From assembly GCA_030374765.1 (NCBI GenBank), contig JARGXX010000068.1, positions 558,001-622,000 on the forward strand: a stretch of DNA of 64,000 bases, written 5' to 3'. This DNA is from Agarophyton chilense. Lineage: Eukaryota; Rhodophyta; Florideophyceae; Gracilariales; Gracilariaceae. The notes under the pieces are model-generated. The model did no database searches and was not told where the DNA came from. It worked only from the letters and a program-made list of their open reading frames with translations. The position numbers were made by a program, and so were the translations under genes. Every line of letters starts with the position of its first letter. The stretch's first letter is position 1. Shown here one piece after another: positions 9,471 to 21,110 of this stretch.

Positions 9471-11985
9471 TTGCCCGAGTGGTGCCAAAGACCATAAAAA
9501 GCACGCTTGAGAAACGGTGAGCTCAAACGCGTCAATGAAACACACTTGAACCAAATACTTCATCTTTCTCTCTTCGCCATATGACTGACGCCATTCATCT
9601 TGGAATTCACATTGAACAAGCCACTGCTGCGTGTATTAACATGCTTGCTTGCTCCACTGCAACCTGCAGGTAGTTGGCTAACCCCTGACGCAATAACATT
9701 TGATCTTTGTGTGCCTCTCGAAGTCATCGGGATTTTTGAGTCTTCAATTGCGTTACTGGAAAATAAAGTCGCCCCTGCACGTGGCCAAAGTGCTCAAAGA
9801 CTGCGCCACAGGTGGAGCGTCCACCCTGCCTGGCACGGAGCAAAAGCGGGAAAATAGGCGCGAGATATAAGGGCTGAGAGGAGGTGAGCACGCAGGTTGT
9901 CGGTGTGTCGGACGACGAGACGAGTGCAGGAGTGCAAGCTGAAACGACGGTAGTGATGGGACACGATGGCCCATGGCATAATGCTTCTATGCTGGATATT
10001 CGGATTACGACGGCTCTGACATCGATAGTCCGACGGCGATGGGACTCCACGTCGATTACAACCGAAAAATAGTGCGCGGAGGAGCAAAAACGCTCCATTG
10101 GAAGACAGGCATGGGGGCGGGCGCGGAAGGGCGCACCGCGATCGAAGAGCTGCACGGGCACTTTCGACAGAAGCGCCACGCCCCTTGCAGATGGAGCACA
10201 AACTTCGGAGATGTGCTGCGCACACCTCGCACTTCCAGGAAAAACCGATGCAACGCCCGCAAAATAAGCGATTATGAAGCGCCCGGCAACCCAATCGGCA
10301 GGTGGAACAACTAATAGGATTTACAATTTGTTTGGCGTGCATATTCCAATTTTTGGATTTGCGCGCCAAAAACGTGCGATGCGAGCCAAGTTTTCACGTC
10401 GCCACGGTGGGCGATGGTAAGTGGTGGCGGTGAACGTTTGTGGTGTTGGAGTGTGCTTGGTGGGAGTGCACTTCGCCCAGTTCTTGAACACAGCAGTGCG
10501 CCACACCCGCACATCACTTCACCGCGCCGCTTTGGCTGAGAATTGTGCAGCGGTGTACTCTGGCGCCAGTCTCACTGCCGTCCTGCACAGGACGGCGCGT
10601 AAGCCATGGCGCATACCAAACGGAAGCCGAATGAACGCGTCAAGAAGACGCGCGCGTCGTGCCGATGGAAAAGACCTCTTGGAAGAAGGTAGAGATTAGC
10701 AGCGCGTGAGCCAACAGCAAGGAGCGTATGGACTTCACGTCACTGCAGATGAAATGATGAACATCTCAGTAACCATGCGACATGCCCGATTCAACGCGTT
10801 CCTGGTGCCATCATCGTGACGCCGCACATTTGCAACGCGGGAATGCAGTTGTTTGTGATGGGGTTTGGTCGGAATGCGCGGCGTGCAAACTCGAACACCA
10901 TCCACATGCTTCACAACAAATGTTCTTCGTATGCGTGTACAGACCGTTCAAAAACGCTTTTCATATCCTCAAAATATCGCTTGCGCCGCACGAGAATACT
11001 GTGGAATCACACCGCCATCAAGCCAACACCTCCATTCATTCGCTACGGAAACACATGTTCGCTTACGTGCCCACATCGACTGGACGCACCAACGCTTCGT
11101 GCGCTTGCAAGAAAACAGGCCAGGAGGCAAGCGAAATAATTGCGCCCAGAACCCTCAAGTTTGTAAGCAAATCCTCCCGCCTTTCAGCTTACGGAGGTAG
11201 AAGCTCGCGTCCGATACGCGATCGACACGCGAAGCACGAGCAAGCGCCCCTATCTGCACTGTTCCACCGCACGGCCGCAAGCGCGTGAAACCGTTACGGG
11301 CGTCAGCTATGTTGCTGCAATAATCACGTGTGACGCCTCCATTTTGCGTTCAACCACACCCAATAAACGCGCCCTATGCCATACACACACAAGCAGCTCA
11401 CCATGTTCAGTGCACGCTGCTCGAATACGCTTAAAGAGAGTCTGGTTCCCGACTTTGCTTCGTCTGCCTTGCATATCGCTCCACCTCCCCCTCGCAAGTG
11501 CTCTCGCTTCGCTCCGTCTGTTTTACCCAACTTTAGCCCTCGTGTTCTTGTCGTGCAAAGCATCAAACGCTCACCACATCCACGTATTGATTTTTCTTTC
11601 GCCGTAAATGTGAGCATCTCTGATCCACAACTGCCTGCGCCATTTCCCGCAAGCCTCGCGCCGCTCCCCTTTAAGAGCGATCCACCTAACACAATCGTCT
11701 AAGTTTCCCTCGCCAACATCCAATTTCAAAAGCACCTCCGCGCCTACGCTCGCGTTTGCACGTGTACGTCTTATTTGTGGGCATGTTGTTGTTCCGACGT
11801 ACTCATATTCTCTTACGATGGATGCAATGCGACTGACAACAGTCTTCAACAGTACCCGCAAGCAACTTATACTTTTCGTAAGCGCCCCCGAGAACACTGC
11901 CACCTTCGCCGCCAAAATTGACGACAAACCGCGCGGTCCTTGTCAGAGAAAGGGCTTCCGTTCGCAGAGAATTTCCTACACAGAA
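9471..11985. other. Interval without a convincing gene
   Basis: About 2.5 kb with several short open frames on both strands and no recognised family. The only notable one is minus strand 9794-10369, whose N-terminal 60 residues carry regularly spaced cysteines (CSTCRLGC, FCGRCIGF, KCEVCAAH, LCSICKGRG). The remainder is Arg/Ser-rich and looks like chance translation. 11324-11700 is GC-rich with short overlapping frames. I support no gene here. Confidence 0.3.
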
Positions 11986-12848
11986 TTATGCGCAGCAAAA
12001 CCGAGCCCAGGACTCAATCTGGAAAGTCAAGTTTTCTAATTGCTGTTCTTCATCACAAATGTCGCTACCGGAATTTCGTTTACTAAATATCCGTTCAATG
12101 GTTTTTTCAATAGATTGAGATACCAGCCTCTCTATGTCACGATTGGCATCAAACTCTCTTTGTTCTCTTTTCATCTGCCCTTCTGCCAACTCTGCCATCG
12201 ATTTAGTCGTTTGGCTAATGCTTTGAAACAAGTTAACTTCATGTCGTTTAGAAAACGATGTGCGCGGGTCTGATTCTGTTCTCTTTCATTGCCCCGAAAC
12301 GCTAATATCAACCACGGTTTCAGCGCCTGTTGTGTCTTGTTCTTGTTCATTATCACTACGTTTTTCTGTACTAGATTTTTGAACTGCAGTTCTGGGCTCC
12401 ACATCGTCATTATCAAGGTTGCTGTTATACGTGAGAGAGACCATTTTGGACAGTATTTGGATCTGTATCTTTTTAGCGTGACATACCTGTAGCGCGCACC
12501 AAGGATCGGCTGTCTTCTCCTTCATGTAAACCATTTTGTCACACTTCTTTGTCAGACTTTCCATTTGCATTGAGGTCTGTTGTTCATGCGGGCGTAGCAA
12601 TTAAAATCCTAGCACACACGAGCCCATATGTTCGAACCAGTAGGTTCATGTTCCTTTACGAAATCAAGAAGTACTGTTATATTTTTTGCATTTTTGTTCC
12701 ACGTACGTTTTTTGTTGCCTCCACACTTTGTTGAAGACAGTTGTTTTACTTCAAGGTCACTCCCAGTTCCATCACCGTCGTAAAAAGTGTACCCGTCGCT
12801 GGTGTTTCCGTTAAGAATCTTTATAATGCCAAAAGAAGCTCGCTGCAT
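11986..12848 (-). pseudogene. Decayed Myb/SANT-like (DUF6818-type) gene
   Basis: Read leftwards, the first block (RTWNKNAKNITVLLDFVKEH, then EPTGSNIWARVC) matches the start of the Myb/SANT-like DNA-binding domain that oomycetes and red algae carry in large families, often next to Harbinger elements. The second block (MESLTKKCDKMVYMKEKTAD) corresponds to the following helix. The third (SMAELAEGQMKREQREFDAN, then RDIERLVSQSIEKT) is a charged, helical, coiled-coil-like tail. The blocks are in three different frames with stops between them, so the gene is broken unless introns are hidden here. Composition is AT-rich compared with the flanking DNA. The family assignment is from pattern only. Confidence 0.5.
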
Positions 12849-13530
12849 GACTCAGGCGTTATCTTAGTGCTGTCGGTTGGGAAAGGGTCGAATAATTCTT
12901 CGACCCAAAGAGTTCGAGCATTAGAGGCGAAGAATGGCCACAAAAGAGGTTTGGCGCGTGATCTGTATGTCGTACAAAAAACATTCAAATGGTTACATCT
13001 AAGCTTGTGTAACATATGAGGCACAATCATTTTCGTCGAGGGAAGCTCCCTAGCCGCATTCTGGAAAAGTAGGAATACTGAGATGGTCCCACTGTTCAAA
13101 CGTTTGGCCCACTATTCGACGCTTCTATATGGGCGAATAATGACCTCATCTCGACGAAGCCATTGACTTGTTTATTTTTTATTGGCGTTTATTTATGCGA
13201 AATTGTGCCTCGCAGTCTGATAAAAAAATGGCGTTCAAGGTATGAAGAGGATGGGCTTCAAGCATAACAACGTGTATGGTGCAACAGAACGTATAGGATG
13301 TTGCGCCCCGTACCTTGATTGGATGGATGAATGAAGACGTGCACGTCACGTCGATTCGGTACAGGCGCTAATAACGCAGTGTATCCATGGAGAAATGTGA
13401 CAGATTGCGCCGGGCTCTCATAATTAGGGATCTTACAATAGAAGAATTCGGCAATTTCGCAATAGAAATACGGCAGTACGTGTGCACCTTTTATACTATT
13501 TGCAGAATTGCTACGTGGTGGCGTGATATA
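12849..13530. other. Non-coding interval upstream of the Tc1 element
   Basis: No gene recognised. AT-rich sequence with short frames only. The TA at 13529-13530 directly abuts the CAGT start of the Tc1-like element. Confidence 0.4.
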
Positions 13531-14722
13531 CAGTGCGTTTCAAAAACATATTCCTTTACAAAAACTGCGCCAAAAAGGCATTTCCCGTACTGTAGAGCAC
13601 ATTTCACAACAAATAAAAACCACTAAGTCAATAACACTGTTTCCAAAGTATATCCTTTATACAATCATTAGCTCAATAATGGCTCGTGGCGCACCTCTGA
13701 CACGCTCTGAACAGCTGGGAATCATGGAATTAGTAGGTCAGGGTATGATTACAGCATATATAGCCCGAAAACTCAAGCGCAGCCCAAAAACAATCAGCAA
13801 CTTCACCCAAAACCCCGCTACATACGGAAAAAAGCGTTCAACCGGCCGTCCTACGTCACTATTCCCGGCCGATAAGCGTGGAATTAAGCGAGAACTATGC
13901 CGTAACACTTCATCTTGCGGAAAAATTGTCAAAAATCTAAATTTGCCTCTATCAAGATCTACAATAGGGCGTGAAGTCAACCGTTAAAATGTGTTCAAGT
14001 ACACAAAAATGAGAAAAACTTTTTTTTAAAAGATAATCACAAGAAGAATCGAGTTGAATGGTGTGCTCAAAAGGCTTATTGGAAAACGGAATGGAATAAT
14101 GTTATCTTTTCCGACGAAAAAAAGTTTAACCTTGATGGTCAAGATTGCTATAAATTTTATTGGCATGATCTACGAAAAGAAAAGAAAGAATTTGTGACCA
14201 GGCATTCAGGAGGCGCATCAGTAATGTTTTGGGCTGGAATCTCTACGAAAGGAGCAACTGATATGGCTTTGGTTGAAACTACAATGAACTCTGAGAAGTA
14301 TGCTGAGGTTCTAGAAAACTATCTTTTACCTTTTGCATACTGTATGCATGGAGAAGAATTCATTTTTTAGCAAGATAATGCACCTGTGCATAAGTCCAAT
14401 TCTATGAAACAGTGGTTCAATAGTGTAAATATGTCCGTTATGGAATGGCCTGCGCGCTCTCCTGACCTCAACCCTATCGAAAAAATTTGGGGAATGTTGG
14501 CTAGAATGGTTTATGGGCAAGGAAGGCAATTTGATACAGTTTTTGATCTAAAAAATTGTATCAAAGATTGCTGGGAAAAGATTGACTGTAATTCTATCAA
14601 TCCTTTTATAGAATCAATGCCAAAGCGTTGTATAAGTGTTATACAGGCTAAACGGGCAAAAATGAACTACTGAACTCGCGTTCGAATAAAAAGGATGCAA
14701 TAAAGGTTATGTTTTTGAAACA
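13531..14722 (+). mobile_element. Tc1-like DNA transposon
   Basis: The left end reads CAGTGCGTTTCAAAAACATA directly after a TA dinucleotide, as expected for Tc1/mariner insertion. GTTTCAAAAACATA recurs inverted at about 14709-14722 after the transposase gene, giving an inverted-repeat core of about 14 bp. The outermost bases of the right end do not match the left, so the right end is eroded or I have misplaced it; a similar TATGATTTTGAAACAG occurs again near 14809-14824. The element encloses one transposase gene. Confidence 0.65.
13679..14673 (+). pseudogene. Tc1/mariner (DD34E) transposase, inactivated
   Basis: The N-terminal third is a helix-turn-helix region (RSEQLGIMELVGQGMITAYI, then ARKLKRSPKTISNF), then RPTSLFPADKRGIKREL. 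The catalytic domain shows the first Asp in VIFSDEKKFNLDG, the second in QDNAPVHKS and the Glu in NPIEKIWGML. Counting from the second Asp to the Glu gives 34 residues between them, the Tc1 spacing. Total length of about 330 codons is normal for Tc1. Two in-frame stops (around 13985 and 14368) and a frame change in the T-run near 14021-14027 inactivate it. The enzyme would cut and paste the element at TA sites. Start chosen at the ATG of MARGAPLTRSEQ. Confidence 0.85.
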
Positions 14723-15037
14723 GCTTTTTTACTTGAAAATTTTTTCACACTGATTTTGTTAGTTTTACTGTAGCCAAAACGTCGTTTTTTGGAAAATTTG
14801 GGCGAGGGATATGATTTTGAAACAGACTTTATATTACTGAAATGTGAGGGTTTAGTGAAGTCTCGTGAGCTTTTGTGGTTCTCATATCCTGCCACTTTTT
14901 TACAGCTGGCGCTGTTTCGTTGCCCATCCGGAACCCAGCACACAGCATACGGCCAAGGTACCCTCACGCCCCAACTCCTCGTAGATTTGGACCCTGCTAA
15001 CGGTAGCCCTGAAGCCAACCGTGCCGCCGCCTGAAGC

Positions 15038-16040
15038 ATGAAAAAACAACATCCCGCCGCTACCGAAGACACAAGGAGTGTTATCATGGGTACCGCCATC
15101 GTTGCACCTACCATCGATCCCTCCGCCGTTATAGCTCCAGCCGTTTGCGCAGCCAACAATGTCACCCCCACACCTGACCCCGATACAACCCTTGCTGCAG
15201 CTACCCCGACCACTGCCGCGCTGCAAACTATCACACTGACAAAAGGAGGGCGTTATTCAGATTTCTCAACCGACGAGAACGTGTACCTTGCGAGAGAAAG
15301 AGCGGCATTTTAGGCGCAAACCTTACCCACAGGAGCGACGAGGGAGAGGTATGAGCTGGCGGCGAGCAAGGCGATCGCAACCAAGCGCGTGTCCACGTGG
15401 GTGACTTGGTAGGCCCTCCAATATCGATAAAAGAAGGTGCAAGCGCGTTTTGACGAGAATTATCGCTCCCTGCGACGAAAGAGTGGTACAAGGGACGAGG
15501 TGAACGAGATGGAGGAACGTCTTACATTCATGAAACATGATCGCGATGAACTCGCCGCTGAGAAGACTGTCAAAACGGAGAAGGAGGAAAAGAAGAGAAA
15601 GCAAGGGAACGGCTGGGCGATATAATTTGCTTTTGCTCCACTGAGCGTGTTAGCGTGGACGAGGGAAGGGGAAAGGAAGAGGCCAATTGGCATTTGACGG
15701 GGAAGGGGAAGCCATGAGAACCGCGAAAGCTAAAACAAAGAGCATCATCGACGGACATGGAAGAAGAGAGCGCTTTCGGTGGAGGCCTTAAAGACAGCGG
15801 ACAAGGCGCGAATGGATATGGAAATCAAGAAGTTCGATTTTGAACGTCTTCGATTTAAGATGGAGAGAAATAGTCGAAAGCGTGTGCGCGAACAGAAAAA
15901 GGAGTAGCGGGAGGCTATGGCTGAATTGGAGCTCAAGAACATGAGGCTAATGATGGAAATGATGGAAAGGTCCTTTGCCCCGCCGAGGGCAGGCAGTCGC
16001 AACGGCGGCCCCGCACCATCCTTTTGGAGCCACGTTATCT
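15038..16040 (+). pseudogene. Decayed Myb/SANT-like protein gene with coiled-coil tail
   Basis: It opens with a Pro/Thr/Ala-rich segment. A Myb/SANT-like start follows (GRYSDFSTDENVYLARERAA), then in another frame TRERYELAASKAIATKRVST. Next comes ARFDENYRSLRRKSGTRDEV and a long charged helical region (EMEERLTFMKHDRDELAAEK). A final block near 15800-16030 reads DMEIKKFDFERLRFKMERNS, then AELELKNMRLMMEMMERSFA. The order (SANT helix, linker, coiled coil ending in MMEMM) matches a Myb-like family known from oomycetes and red algae. Frame changes and at least two in-frame stops show decay. It is probably the DNA-binding partner gene of a transposon; that is inference. Confidence 0.5.
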
Positions 16041-16947
16041 AGAACTTTAAGCGATTCTCCAGGAGCGGAATTTGTCCAAAGAAGGGGGGTCGCATGTAAA
16101 GTATGTTGATGTCTGTTTCTTGTAGAAACAATTTCGCAGGTTGGCAGATAGCATCGCAGCTAAGTAAAAGGACCCAACAGGTATCTGAAAGTCCCACTTT
16201 TATCGCGGAAAGTCAACCGTCGCCCAATAGGTTTTCACCTCCTTAATCAGCCACTTCACAGTGATCCTCGAATATGACATCATTGTATTGAACGAATTAC
16301 AGTCAGCCTTTAGGACCAAGCTCTGTAATTACATTTTTAGGTACTCCTCAAAGTTGTATCCGCTCTCTCCGAAGATGCAGTACTGCTCTCGTCCAACCAG
16401 TAACACAACTTGGAGTTGTACATCTAATGTAGACCTCGGTAAAGCGTTCAATCGTAGTGTTTTACCTCAAATCGCCCGTTAAAGTTAAAAATCATACCAT
16501 GGGTAGTGAAAATGGCATGAATTTGAGAGAGTGCTTCTTCATGTCAGTTTTATATAAATTATACGGAGCGGCGTCTTCAGGGCGAGCGATTTTTATTACC
16601 CTTCCACATTTATACCATACGCTGTTTTCCAGTGCTCCAGTTCTTTCCTGCACTCTAGAAGCCCAGTACGTCAATTGAGATGGAAACAGAGTAAATACCC
16701 GCGCGCGTCTCCTAACATCAGAGAGCGAATGTAAACGCTTCTCTGGTACTAAATGAAAGACGAAACTGGTCAGCGGAAGTGTCTCAAAAGTGGATGTTGT
16801 TGTCAAACATAATGGGTGACACACTTTTGTCAGTAGAAACTTCGAGCTACCTGGTCATGAGAAAGCATGCACTCTCAATCTTTGCAATGTTAAAGCGGGG
16901 ATCATGTCAGGGTTCAGGAAACTGCTCAAGAAGACATCAATTCGAAC
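16041..16947. other. Interval without a recognised gene
   Basis: AT-rich sequence with short open frames on both strands, none matching a known family. It may contain the 5' flank of the piggyBac-like element that follows; I could not see its terminal repeat. Confidence 0.35.
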
Positions 16948-18775
16948 GTGGAGATCAATGGTGCTTCTTTTACTAACAAAGTCTCGAACAATGAAGAGTA
17001 CCCTACTGTCACGGAGAGCGATGACAGTCACACAATGAATCCATCGAGCCCTCCTACTGTGACAAAAAGTGACACGCAAGACAGCTTTGTGGAAGTTAAT
17101 TCGGCGAAATGGACAACGGAAAATGTATCCTTGACTCTAAATGGTCCAGCGCAAATGCATCAATGGAAAGTCACGGGTCCTGTTGGAGATTTCATCTCCG
17201 CCATTCATGCTTCTTCGGGACACTTTCCATACGATTTCTTTATGTGGATGTTTTCTGTAGCACATTTGGAAAAAATATTTCGATCTACCAACTCCCGACT
17301 GGAAGGAAAAAGCTTAAAACAGACTACTGGGGGTGAAATTTTGAAGTTTTTCGGTTTGATGGTGTTGATGAGACGCTTTGAGTATTAAATAGAAGATCAT
17401 TTTGGTGTAAAGAAACGTTTTTTAAATATATTAAATCTCCACAGCTCAGGAAGATCATTACACACAATCGCTTCGAACATACACAGCAATGTATCGTTCC
17501 CAATGGCTCCAGAACGACCAAAAATCAGATGAATGCAGGTGGTCATGCGTTTCTGAGTTTGTGAAAGCTGTAAATGACCACCGGAAAGCTTTCGTTACTC
17601 CATCACACACTTTGTTCGTTGACAAAAGTATGTCACGTTGGTATGGGCCTGGAGGGAACTGGATTGAAATTGGACTTCCCCACTACACTGCTATTGATAG
17701 GAAATCTGAAAATGGTTGTGAATTGAAGACAGTGTGTTGTGGAAGGTTTGGAATTATTCTCAGAATAAACATGAAGATGGGAGCTACGAAACCAGATTTA
17801 CAGTCTCTTGAATCAGAACATGCGCATGGAACAGCTGTTTTAATTAGACTTGTTCAAAATTGGTTCGCAACTAATCGAATCGTTTGTGCTGATTCATATC
17901 ATGCATCTTTTGAAACAGGTAAAGAACTTTTAAATAGAGAAATGCGATTCATTGGGGCCGTTAAAACAACCCCAAAAAGGTTTCCTATGAAATATCTTTC
18001 CGAACCTAAGATGACGGTACGAGGCCAGCACGTGTCAAAGGTCGCGAAACTGCCTGAATTGAATTAAAAATTAATGTCTGTGCTCTGAGTGGACAGTGAG
18101 AGGAGATATTCCATCAGCACTTGTAGCAGTACCACACCAGGAACTCCCGTTTCTCGTGAAAGATGGAGGACAACTGATGGAATAACAAAAAAAAGTTCCG
18201 CTTTCTATTGTTATTCTAGAGGTTTTCGAGGAGTACTATTATTTTTTTCAAGAATTGATAGGCATAATAGGTCATGTCAAGATGATTTGAATATGGAAAA
18301 GATGTTTGAATTGAAAAATGGTCTTTTAGAGTGAATACTTCTTTGCTTCCAATGTGTGTGGTTAATGCTTGGAATCTGTACAAGTGTGCATACGGAAACA
18401 TATTGAATCTTACACCGCATAACTTCTATAGTTATCTGGCAGACGGAATAATAGATAACAACTGGGATTCTATTCGAAATATGTGAAGAAAATGTAAGCT
18501 GGAAGATGAAATAGGAAACCCATATGACTGGTACTGTCGTTTATTAAAAAGGATCAATCGGAAACGAAGGATATTAGATGGTTCTTACACGTCTCAAACA
18601 AGTATAGGACGATGAAAAGTCTGCAAAACGACTTACAAAACAAACGATGTTTTCCAGAATGCATAACGTACAATGATATGGATGTGTATATATGGCACAG
18701 TATAACCGATCGTGATTGTTTTACAGATCATCTGCGTGACATTCATCACACTTTGAGCAACAATTAGTGAACAAC
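16948..18775 (+). pseudogene. Decayed piggyBac-like (PGBD-type) transposase
   Basis: In order: a polar N-terminus; a block ending EILKFFGLMVLMRRFEY (start of the DDE_Tnp_1_7 domain); a block in another frame resembling LRKIITHNRFEHIHSNV; then the best-preserved part, 17489-18067. That part holds VDKSMSRWYGPGGNWIEIGL, LPHYTAIDRKSENGCELKTV, HGTAVLIRLVQNWFATNRIV and CADSYHASFETGKELL, the central catalytic region of piggyBac-derived transposases. Further blocks run to about 18775 (CVVNAWNLYKCAYGN, then RDCFTDHLRDIHHTL) with many stops and frame changes. At least five lesions are visible. Transposition at TTAA sites is the family's activity. Terminal repeats were not identified. Confidence 0.75.
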
Positions 18776-19044
18776 ATTGATGGTCAGGTGTTTTAATGCT
18801 TTTTTAAGGCTTTTCAGAGGCCTTTTTTAAAAAGATAAAACAAAAGTTCAAATTAACTAAAGTGAACTACTAATTGAATCCGCGTAATTAAACTTGCTAG
18901 ATATATTATGGTTTTTGACGAAAAAATCCCTTTTAAAGATGTTACCTTATTAGTTCTGCTATTCAAGAAGACGCACATGCGTTCTTTGATCATCAAAACG
19001 ATTAGAATTATTCGAGCTCCCTTAGAAGTTTTCGAGTTATATTG
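18776..19044. other. Short AT-rich spacer
   Basis: AT-rich non-coding DNA between the piggyBac-like remnant and a tRNA-like sequence; nothing recognised. Confidence 0.4.
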
Positions 19045-19118
19045 AACTCGGAGAGGATTGAACCCTGTTTTTATCAGTCTCCGAGTGGTCGTGAAACCAC
19101 TGAGCTGCTCTTACTGAA
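19045..19118 (-). other. tRNA-like sequence (possible SINE head or tRNA fossil)
   Basis: On the minus strand a box-A-like CAGCTCAGTGG (19097-19107) is followed about 32 bp later by a box-B-like GGTTCAATCC (19055-19064). This is the spacing of an internal RNA polymerase III promoter. CTGATAA between them resembles an anticodon loop with GAT. The stems do not pair well, so I do not call a functional tRNA. A decayed tRNA or tRNA-derived SINE is possible. Confidence 0.3.
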
Positions 19119-19401
19119 GGTAATTGTCTAAAGAATGTGCTTCAAAGCAGAAGGAACATGGTTAGAAAATTTGGTTTTTCTTAGATAATAGAATAAGCCG
19201 CTGCAGAATGGAAACCAGCGATTTTGACTATTTTTTTGGTAAATGGAACTGGCCTCATTTGATGCCAATCCGCCGGGCTTGTAGACATTGAGTCGCTCCT
19301 GAATTTCAAATCGCGCGCCCTGCGCAAATTGCAATTTGCGACTAGGTTAGCCTGCCGCTAAAAGAATGGTAACTGATATTCAGTATCAAACTGAGCACTG
19401 A

Positions 19402-20221
19402 ATGTTTGCATCGTCTCATGAGTCGCGAATTGATGCCTCAAAACACTCCACAATGGACCCCATGACCATCCTTCTTTGTGTTTTGATTTCCAGACAGCTT
19501 CGCCGTCGTATTCCCTTCCGTGGACGGCTTAACATGGAAGGCAGACGTCGCAATGACCGACGAATAACACGACTGTCACTTCAAAGCCCTTCTTGTGCCC
19601 TGTTCATGTTTGTTTTTAGTTCTATGTCCGATCAGTCAATGATAAAAACGACTGGGATTGTCCATCGAACATTCGTTTACCTTCTGCGTTCATTTGAACC
19701 ACTCTACAACCAATACACTCCCAATAATTCTTCCGGTCTTATCAGCAACCGTCGATCACGCCGAGGTCGCCCGAGATTAATGGGTGCAACACAATGCCTC
19801 GGTCTGGTTATCAGTTGGCATCAAACGAGAGGTGCAATGTGTAATCTTTGTCCACTCTTCGGCGTTTCCAGTTCGGTGCGCGCTTTGTTTCTGCGATTTA
19901 GAAGAAGGATTTTTCTGAGAATGCTGGTATCAGATAAGGACGCACAGGTGTAGATGCCGGACGAAAAAGAAGTGACCGAGTTTAAAAGAGCGTTTGGCAC
20001 GAAATATCACTCCCTGAAGAACGTCTACGCAGTCGTGGATGGTCTCAAATTGCTTCTTGACCTATCAGGCGACTTCGTGATCTAGAATATGTTCCATAAT
20101 GGATGGAAACATGATCATTATGTTAGTAACGTTCTCGTCTTTGCCCCAAATGGTACGATTATAGCATGTGAGATCGATGCACCTGGAAGTATGCACGATT
20201 CACAGGTCTTGGAGTGGGGAA
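19402..20221 (+). pseudogene. Harbinger transposase, 5' piece
   Basis: The N-terminal helix-rich region (FVYLLRSFEPLYNQYTP, then GRPRLMGATQCLGLVISWHQ and TRGAMCNLCPLFGV) precedes the DDE_Tnp_4 catalytic core (NVYAVVDGLKLLLDLSGD, then MFHNGWKHDHYVSNVLVFAP and GTIIACEIDAPGSMHDS). Two in-frame stops lie at 19951-19953 and 20083-20085. The frame ends abruptly at 20221 where the gypsy-2 LTR begins. The continuation is at 31351. The enzyme family acts in the nucleus together with a Myb-like partner, which this element also encodes. Confidence 0.8.
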
Positions 20222-21110
20222 TGTAGGACAACGCTTGTAGCGGAGACACCACAAAGATGTTTGGGATCTTCCTCACTTGATAGACACGCCTCAGGCGGAG
20301 GAGACGCGTTCCAGCGGAGCACAGAAACAGAGCCACTCTGGAAAGGCACGATGGAGTCGGGTGTAAGACCGAGGCCAATCCGGCGGGATATACCTAGAGT
20401 GTTTAGGTGAGCACGGCACAGTCCGGGGTGTGACCAATCCTAGGCGGAGCGGTATCACGGCGATTGTCCGAAAAAGAGTGAGGAAACACTCGTATGAGGG
20501 GGGACGAGCGGGGTGAGTGGGGCGGCCACTCACGAGAGCTAAAAAGGAGAACAAGAGGAAAACGGGGGCTAAACCCTATACAGGAGCGAGACTACGACAA
20601 GTTTCGGCGATTATATATGAAACCACGGTGGTGGTAGCACTCTGGTCGACCGAGGGGTGATGAACTAACGTGCGACGGGCGCTCACGCAGTATGCGGTGA
20701 AGACGCGCCGAAGGCGAAGAGTTCAGAGCCAAGACTCCCTCCTTGGGATCTCCCCAGAGGGTGTTTACTGGGGAGCAGTGCTCAACCTCCTAAGTAGTGT
20801 GGCGCGCGGCTCCTGGCAGTGGGCGTGCGCCCGAAAAATAGACACTAAATAGCGATAGCGTAGCTAAATAGATACTAAAAAATACTAAATAATACTAACC
20901 ATTAGGTAGAATCCGGGCCACGTTTGGCACGCCTCGCACTCGAGCGTCGGCATCCATGCAGTCCACTTGTTCCACCAGTGTGCACTTCCGGTCCTTTCCA
21001 AGCCGTCAGCGCGCAATAGAGGTATAGCTTTTCATAGCCCAAGCTAGTCCTCGAGCGAGCGAACTCTCTAAGTCCTGCGAAGAAACCCCCTTGAAGGGCA
21101 TAGTCCTTCA
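20222..21110 (-). repeat. 3' LTR of gypsy-2
   Basis: 889 bp, TGTAGGAC at the left and CCTTCA at the right as written on plus. A TATA-like sequence (TATATAAT on the minus strand) lies near 20612-20622. A purine tract (AAGGAGGGGGA on minus) directly precedes it in element orientation at about 21112-21122, the expected plus-strand primer. Confidence 0.9.

Noticed and set aside
14707-15234. Gly/Ala/Val-rich minus-strand frame resembling a membrane protein
   Set aside because: It mirrors the Pro/Thr/Ala-rich plus-strand start of the Myb-like remnant; shadow.
16492-16824. Minus-strand frame upstream of the piggyBac remnant
   Set aside because: Open for 110 codons but no recognisable domain and opposite in strand to the transposase; not supported.
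19045-19118. Functional tRNA-Ile gene
   Set aside because: Boxes A and B are present but acceptor and anticodon stems do not pair; listed only as tRNA-like.
20291-20554. Frames shared by 20291-20554 and 30531-30794
   Set aside because: Both lie in the two LTRs of gypsy-2 and repeat for that reason alone.
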